From: Burkholderiaceae bacterium
Lineage (GTDB): Bacteria; Pseudomonadota; Gammaproteobacteria; Burkholderiales; Burkholderiaceae_A
Direction of reading: 5' to 3'
DNA: 64,000 nucleotides
Assembly (NCBI GenBank): GCA_004214155.1
Contig: SGYQ01000006.1
Coordinates: 1-64,000, forward strand
Part shown: positions 41,655 to 50,617 of the stretch, piece by piece
How the letters are laid out: every line of letters begins with the position of its first letter
Position numbering within the stretch: the stretch's first letter is position 1
Position numbers and translations under genes: made by a program
The notes under the pieces: generated by a model
Database searches by the model: none
Told to the model about the DNA's origin: nothing
The model's input: only the letters and a program-made list of their open reading frames with translations

Positions 41655-44600
41655 TTATTTACCCAAATAAAAATTGAAGGTAACACAAAAAGGGTCAATA
41701 GTGTACCCAATCCCATACCTCCTACTATAACCCACCCTATCTGCTCCCTTGCCTCTGCTCCAGGTCCGCTAGCGAGCGCTAGCGGCATTGCACCGAAAAT
41801 TGTCGAGGCAGTTGTCATTATGATTGGACGGAACCGTAATTTAGCCGCTTCAATCGTAGCACTCTCAATAGTCATTCCTTTGGCTAAGCATTTATTTGCG
41901 AATTCAACAATTAAGATCCCGTGTTTCGTTATTAGTCCTATCAATGCAATTAGTCCTATCTGTGAATAAACATTTATAGACCCACCAACAATCCAAATCA
42001 CACACGTAGCCCCGGTTAACGCAAGTGGCACCGTCATCAAAATAGACACAGGCTGAAAAAAACTTTCAAATTGAGCAGCTAAAACTAAAAATATGAAAAT
42101 AACTGCTAAAACAAAAACAAAAGTAAGAGTATCTTTGGCTTCAAAATACTCCCTAGATTGGCCATCAAAATCTAGCTGAGCATTTTCGGGAAAGGTGTCC
42201 GTAGCGATATTAATTATCTTCGAAAGTCCCTCCTGTATTGAAACATCCTCCGCTAGACCAGCACTTATTTTTACCGCCCGTCGCTGAGAAAAATGGTTTA
42301 ACTCTCTCGGACCAACTGTCTCTTTAAGTGTTACAAGACTCGCGAGCGGAACCAATTCTCCTGTTGCTGTCTTAATATTTATTGCATTAATATCATTGGG
42401 GCTGGATCTACTGTCCGAGATAAGTTGGACTATAACTTCATACTGGTAATTTTCCTTTTTAAATCGGGAAACTAATCTTCCCCCCAACATACTCTCTAGC
42501 GTTCTACCTAAATCTTCGATTGTCACTCCAAGATCAGCCGCGAGATCTCGATTAATGGAAAGCCTTACTTCTGGTTTGTTTAGCATTAAATCTGAGTCAA
42601 CACCGGTAAATAATCCTGATTCAGTCAACTCATTTACAAACTCGTTTCCCAATTTTTCCATTTCTCCGACAGAGCCAGAGGAAAGTACCACGACTTGTAT
42701 AGGCCTAGAACGGGCTCTTTGACCAAATGCAGGTGGAAGAACAGCGAAGGCGCGAACCCCTGTCAAACTTGCCAACTTTCTATTTAACTCAGAAGTTATT
42801 TCTTGAACAGATCGTTCGCGATTTTCCCATGGTAATGGGCGAAAAAATGCGGCTCCTTTATTAATAGTTGGGCTTCCGGCTATTACAAAATACTTATCTG
42901 ATTCATCAACCTCAGCTAATATGTCTTCTAATACAAAAGAATTATTATTTGTATACTCAATCGAACTTCCCTCTGGTGTATTGAATACGAGGACAATTAA
43001 ACCCCTATCCTCAACTGGCGATAACTCTTTCTTCGTATCCATGTATGCCAAAGCCCCTAAACAAAGAATTGATATCGTTGATAAGTAAACAGTTGCAGGC
43101 CTCCTGAATAACCATCGAAGTACAGCACTATATCTGATTTGAGCACGAAGAAAAAAATTTTTTTTAATGTATTGTTTTCCAGACCTGAACAACTTTTCCT
43201 TTGACTCCCCATTAATTTTATCAACCCTAGCACGTAATAGGTACGAACACATAACAGGTGTTAAGACAATAGCCACAAATCCTGAAATCAAGACTGCCCC
43301 TGCTAATGCCAATGCAAATTCCTCAAATAATCTCCCCATTCTTCCGGGAGAAAATATAACAGGAATAAATACTGCAACTAATGTTAATGTCATTGCAACT
43401 ACAGCAAACCCTACCTCCGAGATAGCCTTTTTCGCTGCTTCGATTGGAGACACTCCTCTGTCTAGGTACCTCACCGTATTTTCCAATACGACAATCGCAT
43501 CATCAACTACCAAACCAACTGCCACAACCATAGCTAACAAAGTAAGAGTGTTTATCGAAAAACCGAAAAATAGAAGTAAGCTAAAGGTACCTATAAGAGA
43601 TATCGGTATTGTAATAATTGGAATGAATGCTGCCCTAAAGCTTTTCAGCGAAATAACTATTACAAGAGAAACTAAAATCATCGCTTCTAAAATAGTTTTA
43701 AAAACAGCTTCTATCGAACGTTCTATAAAAATCGAGTAATCAGCTGCAACTTCTAACTTAACATCTGAAGGCAAATCACGAAGTATTTTTGGTATATTTT
43801 CATTGACCGCTTTTGATAACTCGAGCGGATTTGCAGTTGCTTGCTTTATAACTCCCAGTGCTATTGATGGTCTGCCCTTGTACCTTGCTATTCTTCTCTC
43901 ATCCTCAGGACCAATTTCAACAGTGGCGAGATCTCCTAGCCTAGTAACGTTACTGCCGCCATTTATAGGAACAATAATGTTCCTAAACTCCTCAGGATTT
44001 GAAAGATCAGTGCTTGCTATAACGGAAAGTTCCCTACCACGGGTCTCTATCCTACCTGCTGGAATCTCTAGATTCTGTTCTCGTATTGCTGCTTCTATAT
44101 CTTGAACCGTAAGACCGTGAGCTGCTACCTTGTTAGCATCAACCCAAATACGCATCGCATACTTTCGATCACCATAAATTCTTACATCAGCTGCACCAGG
44201 CAACGATTGAATTCGTGGTTTGATTACATTTTGAGCAATAAAACTAAGGTCCATTAATGGAACTTCATCACTTGTCAAAGTCATCCACATAATAGGCGAG
44301 GCATCCGATTCAACCTTAGATATCCGAGGTGGTTTCGCTTCGAAAGGCAAACGGTTCAGAACTCTTGAAACTCGACCTCTCACATCTGATGCCGCATCAT
44401 CTGGGTCTCTGTATGTTTTAAACCTAACAGTAATATTTGATCTACCTTGTCTCGAGACGGATGATAAGGTTTTTATACCCTCAATTCCCGCGATAGAGTC
44501 TTCTAAAGGTTTTGTAATTTGAGATTCAATTATTTCCGGTGCGGCGCCTTTATAGTCAGTCCTCACACTTACAACAGGCTCATCAATTTTTGGATATTCT

Positions 44601-44704
44601 CTGACTGAAAGATCCAGTAACGATACAAGCCCAATAAAAATAATCATCAAAGAAATTACGGAAGCAAATACAGGCCTCTCGATGAAAAAGTAAGAAATTT
44701 TCAT
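41615..44704 (-). CDS. RND multidrug efflux permease
   Basis: A 1029-residue inner-membrane proton/drug antiporter of the AcrB type (HAE1). Twelve helices are expected; visible marks are ERPVFASVISLMIIFIGLV at the start, VVAVGLVVDDAIVVLEN with the paired Asp in helix 4, GALVL-like AALALSGAG and LIALIGLITKHGILIVEFAN in the second half. It pumps toxic compounds with the adaptor coded just upstream (19-nt gap) and an outer-membrane channel not seen here. Its 3' end overlaps dnaQ. It is closer to the MexF/MdtB-like group than AcrB proper by the feel of its loops, which is a weak opinion. Confidence 0.95.
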   Translation of the reverse strand: MKISYFFIERPVFASVISLMIIFIGLVSLLDLSVREYPKIDEPVVSVRTDYKGAAPEIIESQITKPLEDSIAGIEGIKTLSSVSRQGRSNITVRFKTYRDPDDAASDVRGRVSRVLNRLPFEAKPPRISKVESDASPIMWMTLTSDEVPLMDLSFIAQNVIKPRIQSLPGAADVRIYGDRKYAMRIWVDANKVAAHGLTVQDIEAAIREQNLEIPAGRIETRGRELSVIASTDLSNPEEFRNIIVPINGGSNVTRLGDLATVEIGPEDERRIARYKGRPSIALGVIKQATANPLELSKAVNENIPKILRDLPSDVKLEVAADYSIFIERSIEAVFKTILEAMILVSLVIVISLKSFRAAFIPIITIPISLIGTFSLLLFFGFSINTLTLLAMVVAVGLVVDDAIVVLENTVRYLDRGVSPIEAAKKAISEVGFAVVAMTLTLVAVFIPVIFSPGRMGRLFEEFALALAGAVLISGFVAIVLTPVMCSYLLRARVDKINGESKEKLFRSGKQYIKKNFFLRAQIRYSAVLRWLFRRPATVYLSTISILCLGALAYMDTKKELSPVEDRGLIVLVFNTPEGSSIEYTNNNSFVLEDILAEVDESDKYFVIAGSPTINKGAAFFRPLPWENRERSVQEITSELNRKLASLTGVRAFAVLPPAFGQRARSRPIQVVVLSSGSVGEMEKLGNEFVNELTESGLFTGVDSDLMLNKPEVRLSINRDLAADLGVTIEDLGRTLESMLGGRLVSRFKKENYQYEVIVQLISDSRSSPNDINAINIKTATGELVPLASLVTLKETVGPRELNHFSQRRAVKISAGLAEDVSIQEGLSKIINIATDTFPENAQLDFDGQSREYFEAKDTLTFVFVLAVIFIFLVLAAQFESFFQPVSILMTVPLALTGATCVIWIVGGSINVYSQIGLIALIGLITKHGILIVEFANKCLAKGMTIESATIEAAKLRFRPIIMTTASTIFGAMPLALASGPGAEAREQIGWVIVGGMGLGTLLTLFVLPSIFIWVNKCVMWFSIRKQPD

Positions 44705-44723
44705 TTAAATAACCTGACCAATA

Positions 44724-45815
44724 TTAATTCATTGCGCCGTTTTGGACAGTTACCGGTTGACCGGTTTTTCGTAATTTCAATTTTCCCTTAGTAACTACAG
44801 AATCTTGAACATTCAGGCCACTTAAAACTTCAACGGTCTCTCCGATTCTAATACCAGTGTCAATTTTCACCTTTTCTGCCTTGCCCTCTTGAATTCTCCA
44901 CACAAACTTTCTTGATTGCTCGGAAAAAATAGCTACTTCTGGCACGGTGAGGCCCTTATTTTTTTTTCTGAATTCAAGTAAAACCTTACCAAACATGCCC
45001 GATTTCAGAAAAAAATCTGAGTTGTCTACAAAACTTCGTGCCAGCAAAAACCTACCATTTTTTTCAACATTTACATTCAATACATCTACCTTAGCCGTAA
45101 TTGCCTTATCCTGGATTTCGGTAAAAATTTTTATCTCGTTTCCTTGTTTTATGTCGTTGATATATTTTTCCGGTACTTTAAAGTCAAATCTCAAACGTTT
45201 TAGATCCTCCAGTAAAAGTATCTTTTGGCCAACTTGAACGAAATCTCCAACACTTACGTTTCTCAGACCAACAACACCATCGAACGGAGATCGAATAACA
45301 TATTGCTTTAGCCTCGCTTCACTTAACAATTTTTTCGCATAAGCAACACCCAATTTTGCATTCGCATCTTCCAGAGCGCCCATGCTCACAAAATCTCTTT
45401 TACTTAACTTTTCTGCCCTTATATAATTTTTCTCTGCAAGGTCATATTCTGCAGAAGCTTGCAAAAACTCTGCTTGAGGGATTGAATCATCCAACTTAAT
45501 CAATCTTTCCCCTCGCTTTACGATCTTCCCGTCATAAAAATTTATACTTGTTATCTTTCCGGGTACTTCTGCTCTTAAATATACTGAGTCATTTGCCTTA
45601 AACTCGCCCGTAAGATTTATTTTTTCCTTTATTTCTGCGAGTTCTACTCTTATGGTTTCAACTAATACGCCTGGGCCCTCCAAACCCAACTTTTTGGATT
45701 TTGCGGTAGGTGAGGTATCCATGATCATTGAAAGCGAAACAATAATCACCACAACAACAAAAAATAAAATAAGAACTAGGCTGATTTTATTTAATTTTTT
45801 TACATTTTCTAACAA
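44724..45815 (-). CDS. RND efflux periplasmic adaptor
   Basis: A 363-residue membrane-fusion protein. N-terminal anchor (ISLVLILFFVVVVIIVSLSM), first lipoyl half (EVPGKITSINFYDGKIVKRGERLIKLD), helical hairpin (about residues 112-170), second lipoyl half (RSPFDGVVGLRNVSVGDFVQVGQ) and beta-barrel. It joins the RND pump to an outer-membrane channel. It overlaps rnhA by 7 nt, which shows that the efflux pair sits inside the old rnhA-dnaQ neighbourhood. Confidence 0.93.
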   Translation of the reverse strand: MLENVKKLNKISLVLILFFVVVVIIVSLSMIMDTSPTAKSKKLGLEGPGVLVETIRVELAEIKEKINLTGEFKANDSVYLRAEVPGKITSINFYDGKIVKRGERLIKLDDSIPQAEFLQASAEYDLAEKNYIRAEKLSKRDFVSMGALEDANAKLGVAYAKKLLSEARLKQYVIRSPFDGVVGLRNVSVGDFVQVGQKILLLEDLKRLRFDFKVPEKYINDIKQGNEIKIFTEIQDKAITAKVDVLNVNVEKNGRFLLARSFVDNSDFFLKSGMFGKVLLEFRKKNKGLTVPEVAIFSEQSRKFVWRIQEGKAEKVKIDTGIRIGETVEVLSGLNVQDSVVTKGKLKLRKTGQPVTVQNGAMN

Positions 45816-46243
45816 TAATCCGAGACTCCTTTATTAGCTAAAAAATCTGCTCTCTCGTTCCCAACATCTCCGGAATGCCCGCGAACCCAGTTCCATGTTA
45901 CTTCCCTACTCTCAACTATGCTTTGAAGCTTTACCCATAGATCCTTATTTGCAACATCTTTTTTTGCGGCAGTTTTCCATCCATTCTCAACCCATTTTTT
46001 TATCCATGAGGTTATGCCGTTTTTCACGTACATAGAGTCAGTATTTACTCTCACTGTATCAGCTTCCTCTATTTTATTTAACCCATGGATCACTGCAAGT
46101 AACTCCATTCGATTATTTGTAGTATTCGACTCCCCACCATAAATTTCATCTACTGGCTTACCATTTTTAATAATTACAACACCCCAACCACCCGGACCCG
46201 GATTGCCTTTACAGGCTCCATCAGTGTACAAATCTACAATCAT
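45809..46243 (-). CDS. rnhA: Ribonuclease HI
   Basis: Removes RNA from RNA-DNA hybrids during replication. 144 residues. Catalytic acids are seen in YTDGACKGNPGPGG (Asp8), NRMELLAVI (Glu), VNTDSMYV (Asp) and the C-terminal GHSGDVGNERAD (His and Asp). It follows the methyltransferase by 6 nt and overlaps the adaptor gene by 7 nt. In relatives it stands next to dnaQ. Confidence 0.96.
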   Translation of the reverse strand: MIVDLYTDGACKGNPGPGGWGVVIIKNGKPVDEIYGGESNTTNNRMELLAVIHGLNKIEEADTVRVNTDSMYVKNGITSWIKKWVENGWKTAAKKDVANKDLWVKLQSIVESREVTWNWVRGHSGDVGNERADFLANKGVSDYC

Positions 46244-46249
46244 ATTTGT

Positions 46250-46999
46250 CTATTTCTTTTCGGTACAAAATGTAGAAACTGACGGTACCGTTTTTTTTCC
46301 GAATTTCGCTTTACTAACCCAAATATCAGACTTTAAAAGCTTCATACCTTCTCTTCTTTTTATAATGGACAAACAATAAACAGCTCCGGTCGTGGGCAAC
46401 CAACGCCGCACTCCATTTTGTAACCATGCGAGCCTTTTTTGCCACTTTGGAGAATTTATAGCAGGATAGAACGCGAGGAACTCTCCCCCAACTATTTCCA
46501 GATCTAGAAGCTTGCACCAATCCTTAAATCGAGCTAATGCCACCCAGTTTGCACTAGTTAGAGGTAAATTAACATCATTAAAGTAACGGTTAATCGCCCA
46601 TAAACCGTAGGGATTAAAGCTAGAAATAATTAATTTGCCCTCTGACCTTAAAACTCTTTCCACTTCCCGCAGTAGCGAGTGTGGCTCCTTTAGTGTCTCA
46701 AAAATGTGCGCCAAAACAACCAGATCTACACTATCCGAGGGTAGAGGTAGCGCCTCAGGCGAAACGATAAAAACATTATCTTGTCCATCAATTAGGTCTT
46801 CACACAAACCAAAACTGAATCTATACTTATACACTATACGATTATTACTTAAGGAATCAAAACTGTAGGGGCATATTTGTACAGCGTGGTAGCCAAATAT
46901 ATCTTCTAAATTTTTATCAAACCAATCTTTTTCTTCAGCCAAAAGCTTTCGGCCGAGGGGCGAGCTAAACCAATTTTTCCAAATATTTTCGGTACCCAT
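46250..46999 (-). CDS. SAM-dependent methyltransferase-like protein
   Basis: A 249-residue class I methyltransferase-like protein of the type usually coded between gloB and rnhA. Recognisable are GYHAVQICPYSFDSL, ALPLPSDSVDLVVLAHIFE and LREVERVLRSEGKLIISSFNPYGLW. The usual glycine-rich SAM motif I is not evident, as is common in this subfamily. The substrate is not known. It diverges from gloB with 39 nt between start codons, where a perfect palindrome lies. Confidence 0.8.
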   Translation of the reverse strand: MGTENIWKNWFSSPLGRKLLAEEKDWFDKNLEDIFGYHAVQICPYSFDSLSNNRIVYKYRFSFGLCEDLIDGQDNVFIVSPEALPLPSDSVDLVVLAHIFETLKEPHSLLREVERVLRSEGKLIISSFNPYGLWAINRYFNDVNLPLTSANWVALARFKDWCKLLDLEIVGGEFLAFYPAINSPKWQKRLAWLQNGVRRWLPTTGAVYCLSIIKRREGMKLLKSDIWVSKAKFGKKTVPSVSTFCTEKK

Positions 47000-47011
47000 C
47001 CCTGGACACTA

Positions 47012-47023
47012 TGTTGATCAACA
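47012..47023. promoter_or_regulatory. Perfect palindrome TGTTGATCAACA
   Basis: A 12-bp perfect palindrome lies in the 39-nt gap between the divergent methyltransferase and gloB start codons, just before the gloB ribosome-binding site (AAAAAGGA). It could be an operator shared by both genes. Found by eye. Confidence 0.3.
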
Positions 47024-47038
47024 AGCAAAAAGGATATC

Positions 47039-47821
47039 ATGATTCGCCGATTTAATGCTTTTTCTGACAATTACATCTGGGGAATCGAGAGTCAACAAAC
47101 TATCTGCATAGTTGACCCCGGCCAGTCATGTGAAGTTCTTAAACACCTTGAGAATAGCGACCAACTCTATTCGATCGGAGCAATTTTAGTTACCCACAGA
47201 CACTATGACCATATTGGTGGCATCAAAGATTTAGTCAATAGTAGATTTGCTGGTTCTGATTTAAAGATTGCATTGAATGAATCGCCCATATTTAATAAAT
47301 TACCCATTTTTGGCCCTGCCGATTGCAAAAAGTACGGTGTTGAACATGTTGTTTCTAATGGAGATACTATAAATATCGGCGATTATATAGTTGAAATTCT
47401 TGATATTCCGGGGCATACAGAACAACATGTAGGTTACCTTTTCAAATCTGTTAACGATCAACTCCGACCAGCTTTTTTCTGCGGAGATACATTATTCGGT
47501 GGTGGCTGCGGAAGAGTGTTGGGTGGAAGTTTGATTGATTTGTATGAATCTCTAAAAAAAATTTCAAAATTACCTCAAGAGACACTCATATACTGCGCAC
47601 ACGAATATACAGAAGCGAACTTAAAGTTTGCAAGAGAGTTTTTCCCAGACAATTCCGAGATACAAAGAAGGTATGTGCAGGTTAAGAAGCATAGGGAGAA
47701 ACTGCTACCGACTATTCCAACAGAATTGTCATATGAATTAAAAACAAACCCATACCTTACATGCAAAAGCTTTAACGAATTCAAAGCAATCAGAATGTCT
47801 AAAGATAACTGGAAAGGATAG
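47039..47821 (+). CDS. gloB: Hydroxyacylglutathione hydrolase (glyoxalase II)
   Basis: Hydrolyses S-lactoylglutathione to lactate and glutathione in methylglyoxal detoxification. 260 residues. The metal motif THRHYDHIGG (residues 52-61) has the T-H-x-H-x-D-H pattern, followed by DIPGHTEQHVGYLF, FFCGDTLFGGGCGRV and the C-terminal YCAHEYTEANLKFA. The start has a good AAGGA site. Its stop is directly followed by mltD. Confidence 0.95.
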   Translation: MIRRFNAFSDNYIWGIESQQTICIVDPGQSCEVLKHLENSDQLYSIGAILVTHRHYDHIGGIKDLVNSRFAGSDLKIALNESPIFNKLPIFGPADCKKYGVEHVVSNGDTINIGDYIVEILDIPGHTEQHVGYLFKSVNDQLRPAFFCGDTLFGGGCGRVLGGSLIDLYESLKKISKLPQETLIYCAHEYTEANLKFAREFFPDNSEIQRRYVQVKKHREKLLPTIPTELSYELKTNPYLTCKSFNEFKAIRMSKDNWKG

Positions 47822-49402
47822 GTGTTGTTAATAAAAAAGAATCTCGTCTTATTGTGTACACTATTTGTAATATTTGCATTATCGGGATGTACTTCGAGTA
47901 GTATTTTTCTGATAAAGGATCAGCCTGGAATTACTCCCAACATAAAAGCTGGGAAATCAGTCAACGCTAATGATGAAGATGTTGATAAAAAGAAAACTGA
48001 GAAGTCTGCTGACATAAAGCAAGAAGTCAAATCAAGAAATATTGACGTAGCTGCCAATCAAAACATTTTCGATGAGATAAAAGAAAACTTTAGACTGCCC
48101 AGTTTATCGTCAAAGCGAGTAAATCGACAAGTTAAAGTGTTTACTAGGAATCCACAATATTTAAACAGAATGTTTGGTCGGAGTAAAAAGTATCTTCATT
48201 TCATTTACTCCGAAGTCAAGGCTAGAAAACTACCATCAGAATTAGCATTACTTCCATTTGTGGAAAGTGCCTATAATCCTCACGCCACATCGCGGGCTAA
48301 TGCGGCTGGTCTCTGGCAGTTTATTCCCGCAACTGGCCGTCGATATGACCTTGAGCAGACATGGTGGAGTGATGAAAGAAGAACTGTAATTGATTCTACT
48401 CTAGCCGCATTAGATTACCTCGAATATTTGCATAAACTAAAAGGTGGGGACTGGTTTCATGCACTTGCCTCTTACAATTGGGGGGAACGTTCTGTAAGAA
48501 AAGCTATCGAGAGAAATAAAAGGGCTAGAAAGAAAACAAACTATTCAAGTTTAAGAATGCCGCGCGAGACCCGCAATTATGTGCCAAAATTGTTAGCCAT
48601 GAGAGAGATTGTTAATAATCCTTCTAAATATCGAATTCAAATTCCGACAATTCCAAACACTCCATATTTTAAGTCTTTTCTTATAGATAATTCCCTAGAT
48701 GTAACTTTAATAAGCAAACTCGCCGAAATAGAAACCGATGAATTTTTGGCTCTAAACGCTAATGTTCTTCGCCCTGTGGTAAACAAAAAATATACAAAAG
48801 ATATCCTACTTCCGTACGATAATTATGAAATTTTTAAATCAAATCTCAGGCAATATCAAAAAACTCAAAAAAATCTGGTAGGTTGGGCCCCACTAAAATT
48901 AGAAAAATCGAGTACTCTAAGAGATATTGCAGAAAAGTATGATAACAACGCTGTTACTCTAGCGAAAGCAAATGGAATCCGATCTGTAAAAGCAAAGCTT
49001 CTAAAGGGTTCCTCAATAATCGTTGCTATGAATGACAAAAACGCTTCGTTCAAAATAGAAAAATTTAGAAAAGCCAGATTAAAGTTTTTATATCCGGATC
49101 ATATGTTCTATAAAGTAAAGAAAGGCGATACGTTATCTCACATAGCCGATAAGTATCGAGTTTCTGTAAGAAAATTAAAAAGTTTAAATAATCTTAGAGG
49201 AAGTCTTATTAAAGTGGGGCAGAGGTTAAGGATTCGCAATTCAGACTATGGCGATACAAAAAACACTCATAGAGTTCGTAAAGGAGAATCCTTATATCAA
49301 ATTGCTAAACGGTATCGCACTACTGTCGACGAGTTAAAAAGGTTGAATAAGCTCGCATCCGATACTATTGTCTCTGGATCGAAGCTTATTATTAAAAATT
49401 AA
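47822..49402 (+). CDS. mltD: Membrane-bound lytic transglycosylase D with LysM
   Basis: An outer-membrane lipoprotein that cuts peptidoglycan glycans. A signal peptide ends with the lipobox LSGC. The SLT domain (about residues 110-270) has the catalytic Glu in LALLPFVESAYNP and AAGLWQFIPATGRRYDL. The C-terminus has a degenerate LysM (about residues 355-400) and two clear ones (YKVKKGDTLSHIADKY, HRVRKGESLYQIAKRY). The start is GTG 47822 or TTG 47825, immediately after gloB. Neighbour to gloB as usual for proteobacteria. Confidence 0.94.
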   Translation: MLLIKKNLVLLCTLFVIFALSGCTSSSIFLIKDQPGITPNIKAGKSVNANDEDVDKKKTEKSADIKQEVKSRNIDVAANQNIFDEIKENFRLPSLSSKRVNRQVKVFTRNPQYLNRMFGRSKKYLHFIYSEVKARKLPSELALLPFVESAYNPHATSRANAAGLWQFIPATGRRYDLEQTWWSDERRTVIDSTLAALDYLEYLHKLKGGDWFHALASYNWGERSVRKAIERNKRARKKTNYSSLRMPRETRNYVPKLLAMREIVNNPSKYRIQIPTIPNTPYFKSFLIDNSLDVTLISKLAEIETDEFLALNANVLRPVVNKKYTKDILLPYDNYEIFKSNLRQYQKTQKNLVGWAPLKLEKSSTLRDIAEKYDNNAVTLAKANGIRSVKAKLLKGSSIIVAMNDKNASFKIEKFRKARLKFLYPDHMFYKVKKGDTLSHIADKYRVSVRKLKSLNNLRGSLIKVGQRLRIRNSDYGDTKNTHRVRKGESLYQIAKRYRTTVDELKRLNKLASDTIVSGSKLIIKN

Positions 49403-49426
49403 TCTTGATGACTTTGATGACTATTC

Positions 49427-50554
49427 TTAACTTTGTACCGTCAGCATACGCAGACTTCTTGAGTATTCTTGTAGGACTTTAACGCCACTCATCTCAGCTT
49501 TTTTACACCAATTTTGAAGTGCTACCACAATTTGTTCGACCGAAGACGTTCGTTGGTTATGCCATATTTTTTCGAAGTCATCCCTCAGCGAGATAATCAA
49601 CAGTAACTGAGAAGATAAAACATCTCTCTTTGCAGTTTCAGAGGATAGTGAAAGCAAATTTTTCTCCTTGTTATACCTCCGAGACAATTTGCGCACTAGT
49701 TTGTGTAGCTTTTGAAATAATTCGTATTTCGCGGCTAGAATTGCCTCTACCGTATCCTCATCTATTATATTTTTCGCCGGATCATATGTAGGGTTTTTAT
49801 GGACAGTTCGTATCTCTGCAAGACCGAAAAATTCAAAGAGTTTAATGTACAACCAACCTATATCAAATTCGTACCATTTACTAGATAATTTGGGACTTGT
49901 GGCGTGAGAGTGATGATTATTATGCAACTCCTCTCCTCCGATTAAAATCCCTAGTGGAAAGATATTGCGACTAGCGTCCGGAGTCTTAAAATTTCTGTAT
50001 CCCACAAAATGCCCGATTCCGTTAATAACACCAGCAGCAAAGAAAGGAATCCACATCATTTGTATTGCCCAAATCGCAACGCCGATTATGCCGAAAAGAC
50101 AAAAATCGATGACTAACATACTACCTACCCCCCAAACAGAATGTTTGCTGTATATGTGTCTTTCTACCCAGTCATCGGGTGTGCCATGGCCGTACTTTTC
50201 TATGCATTTTTTATCCTTGGCAGTTTCTCTGTATAGCTCGGTACCACTCCATAAAACTGTCGAAATTCCTTTAACCTGGGGGCTGTGAGGATCTCCCTTA
50301 CTCTCACATTTAGCATGGTGTTTCCTATGTATTGCTGCCCATTCTTTTGTAACCATACCCGTGGTAAGCCATAACCAGAATCTAAAAAAATGAGAAATAG
50401 CTGGACTAAGTTTGAGCGATCGATGGGCTTGACATCGATGCAAGAATACCGTCACCGCCACAATGGTAATGTGAGTCATACAAAATGTATAAATGATTAT
50501 GCTACTCAATTCCGCCTTACTGATTCCGTAGCTGATAAAGTCCACCAAACTCAT
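49427..50554 (-). CDS. Fatty acid (acyl-CoA) desaturase
   Basis: A 375-residue di-iron membrane desaturase. The three histidine boxes are HRCQAHRS (residues 39-46), HRKHH (about residue 77) and HNNHH (about residue 215), with hydrophobic helices between. It likely places a double bond in C16/C18 chains (delta-9), adjusting membrane fluidity. The long C-terminal tail (about residues 260-375) is helical and not in the core domain. It is convergent to mltD (24 nt apart) and 63 nt after rsmB. Confidence 0.9.
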   Translation of the reverse strand: MSLVDFISYGISKAELSSIIIYTFCMTHITIVAVTVFLHRCQAHRSLKLSPAISHFFRFWLWLTTGMVTKEWAAIHRKHHAKCESKGDPHSPQVKGISTVLWSGTELYRETAKDKKCIEKYGHGTPDDWVERHIYSKHSVWGVGSMLVIDFCLFGIIGVAIWAIQMMWIPFFAAGVINGIGHFVGYRNFKTPDASRNIFPLGILIGGEELHNNHHSHATSPKLSSKWYEFDIGWLYIKLFEFFGLAEIRTVHKNPTYDPAKNIIDEDTVEAILAAKYELFQKLHKLVRKLSRRYNKEKNLLSLSSETAKRDVLSSQLLLIISLRDDFEKIWHNQRTSSVEQIVVALQNWCKKAEMSGVKVLQEYSRSLRMLTVQS

Positions 50555-50617
50555 AATTTCCCTAACTTATATAATGATTGTTCTAATTATACCGCCAATC
50601 CTGCTATCGCACGACAT

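Noticed and set aside
43167-43739. A 190-codon plus-strand frame opposite the RND permease
   Set aside because: Composition rich in T, N, A and I with no motif, as expected for the reverse strand of a membrane protein gene.
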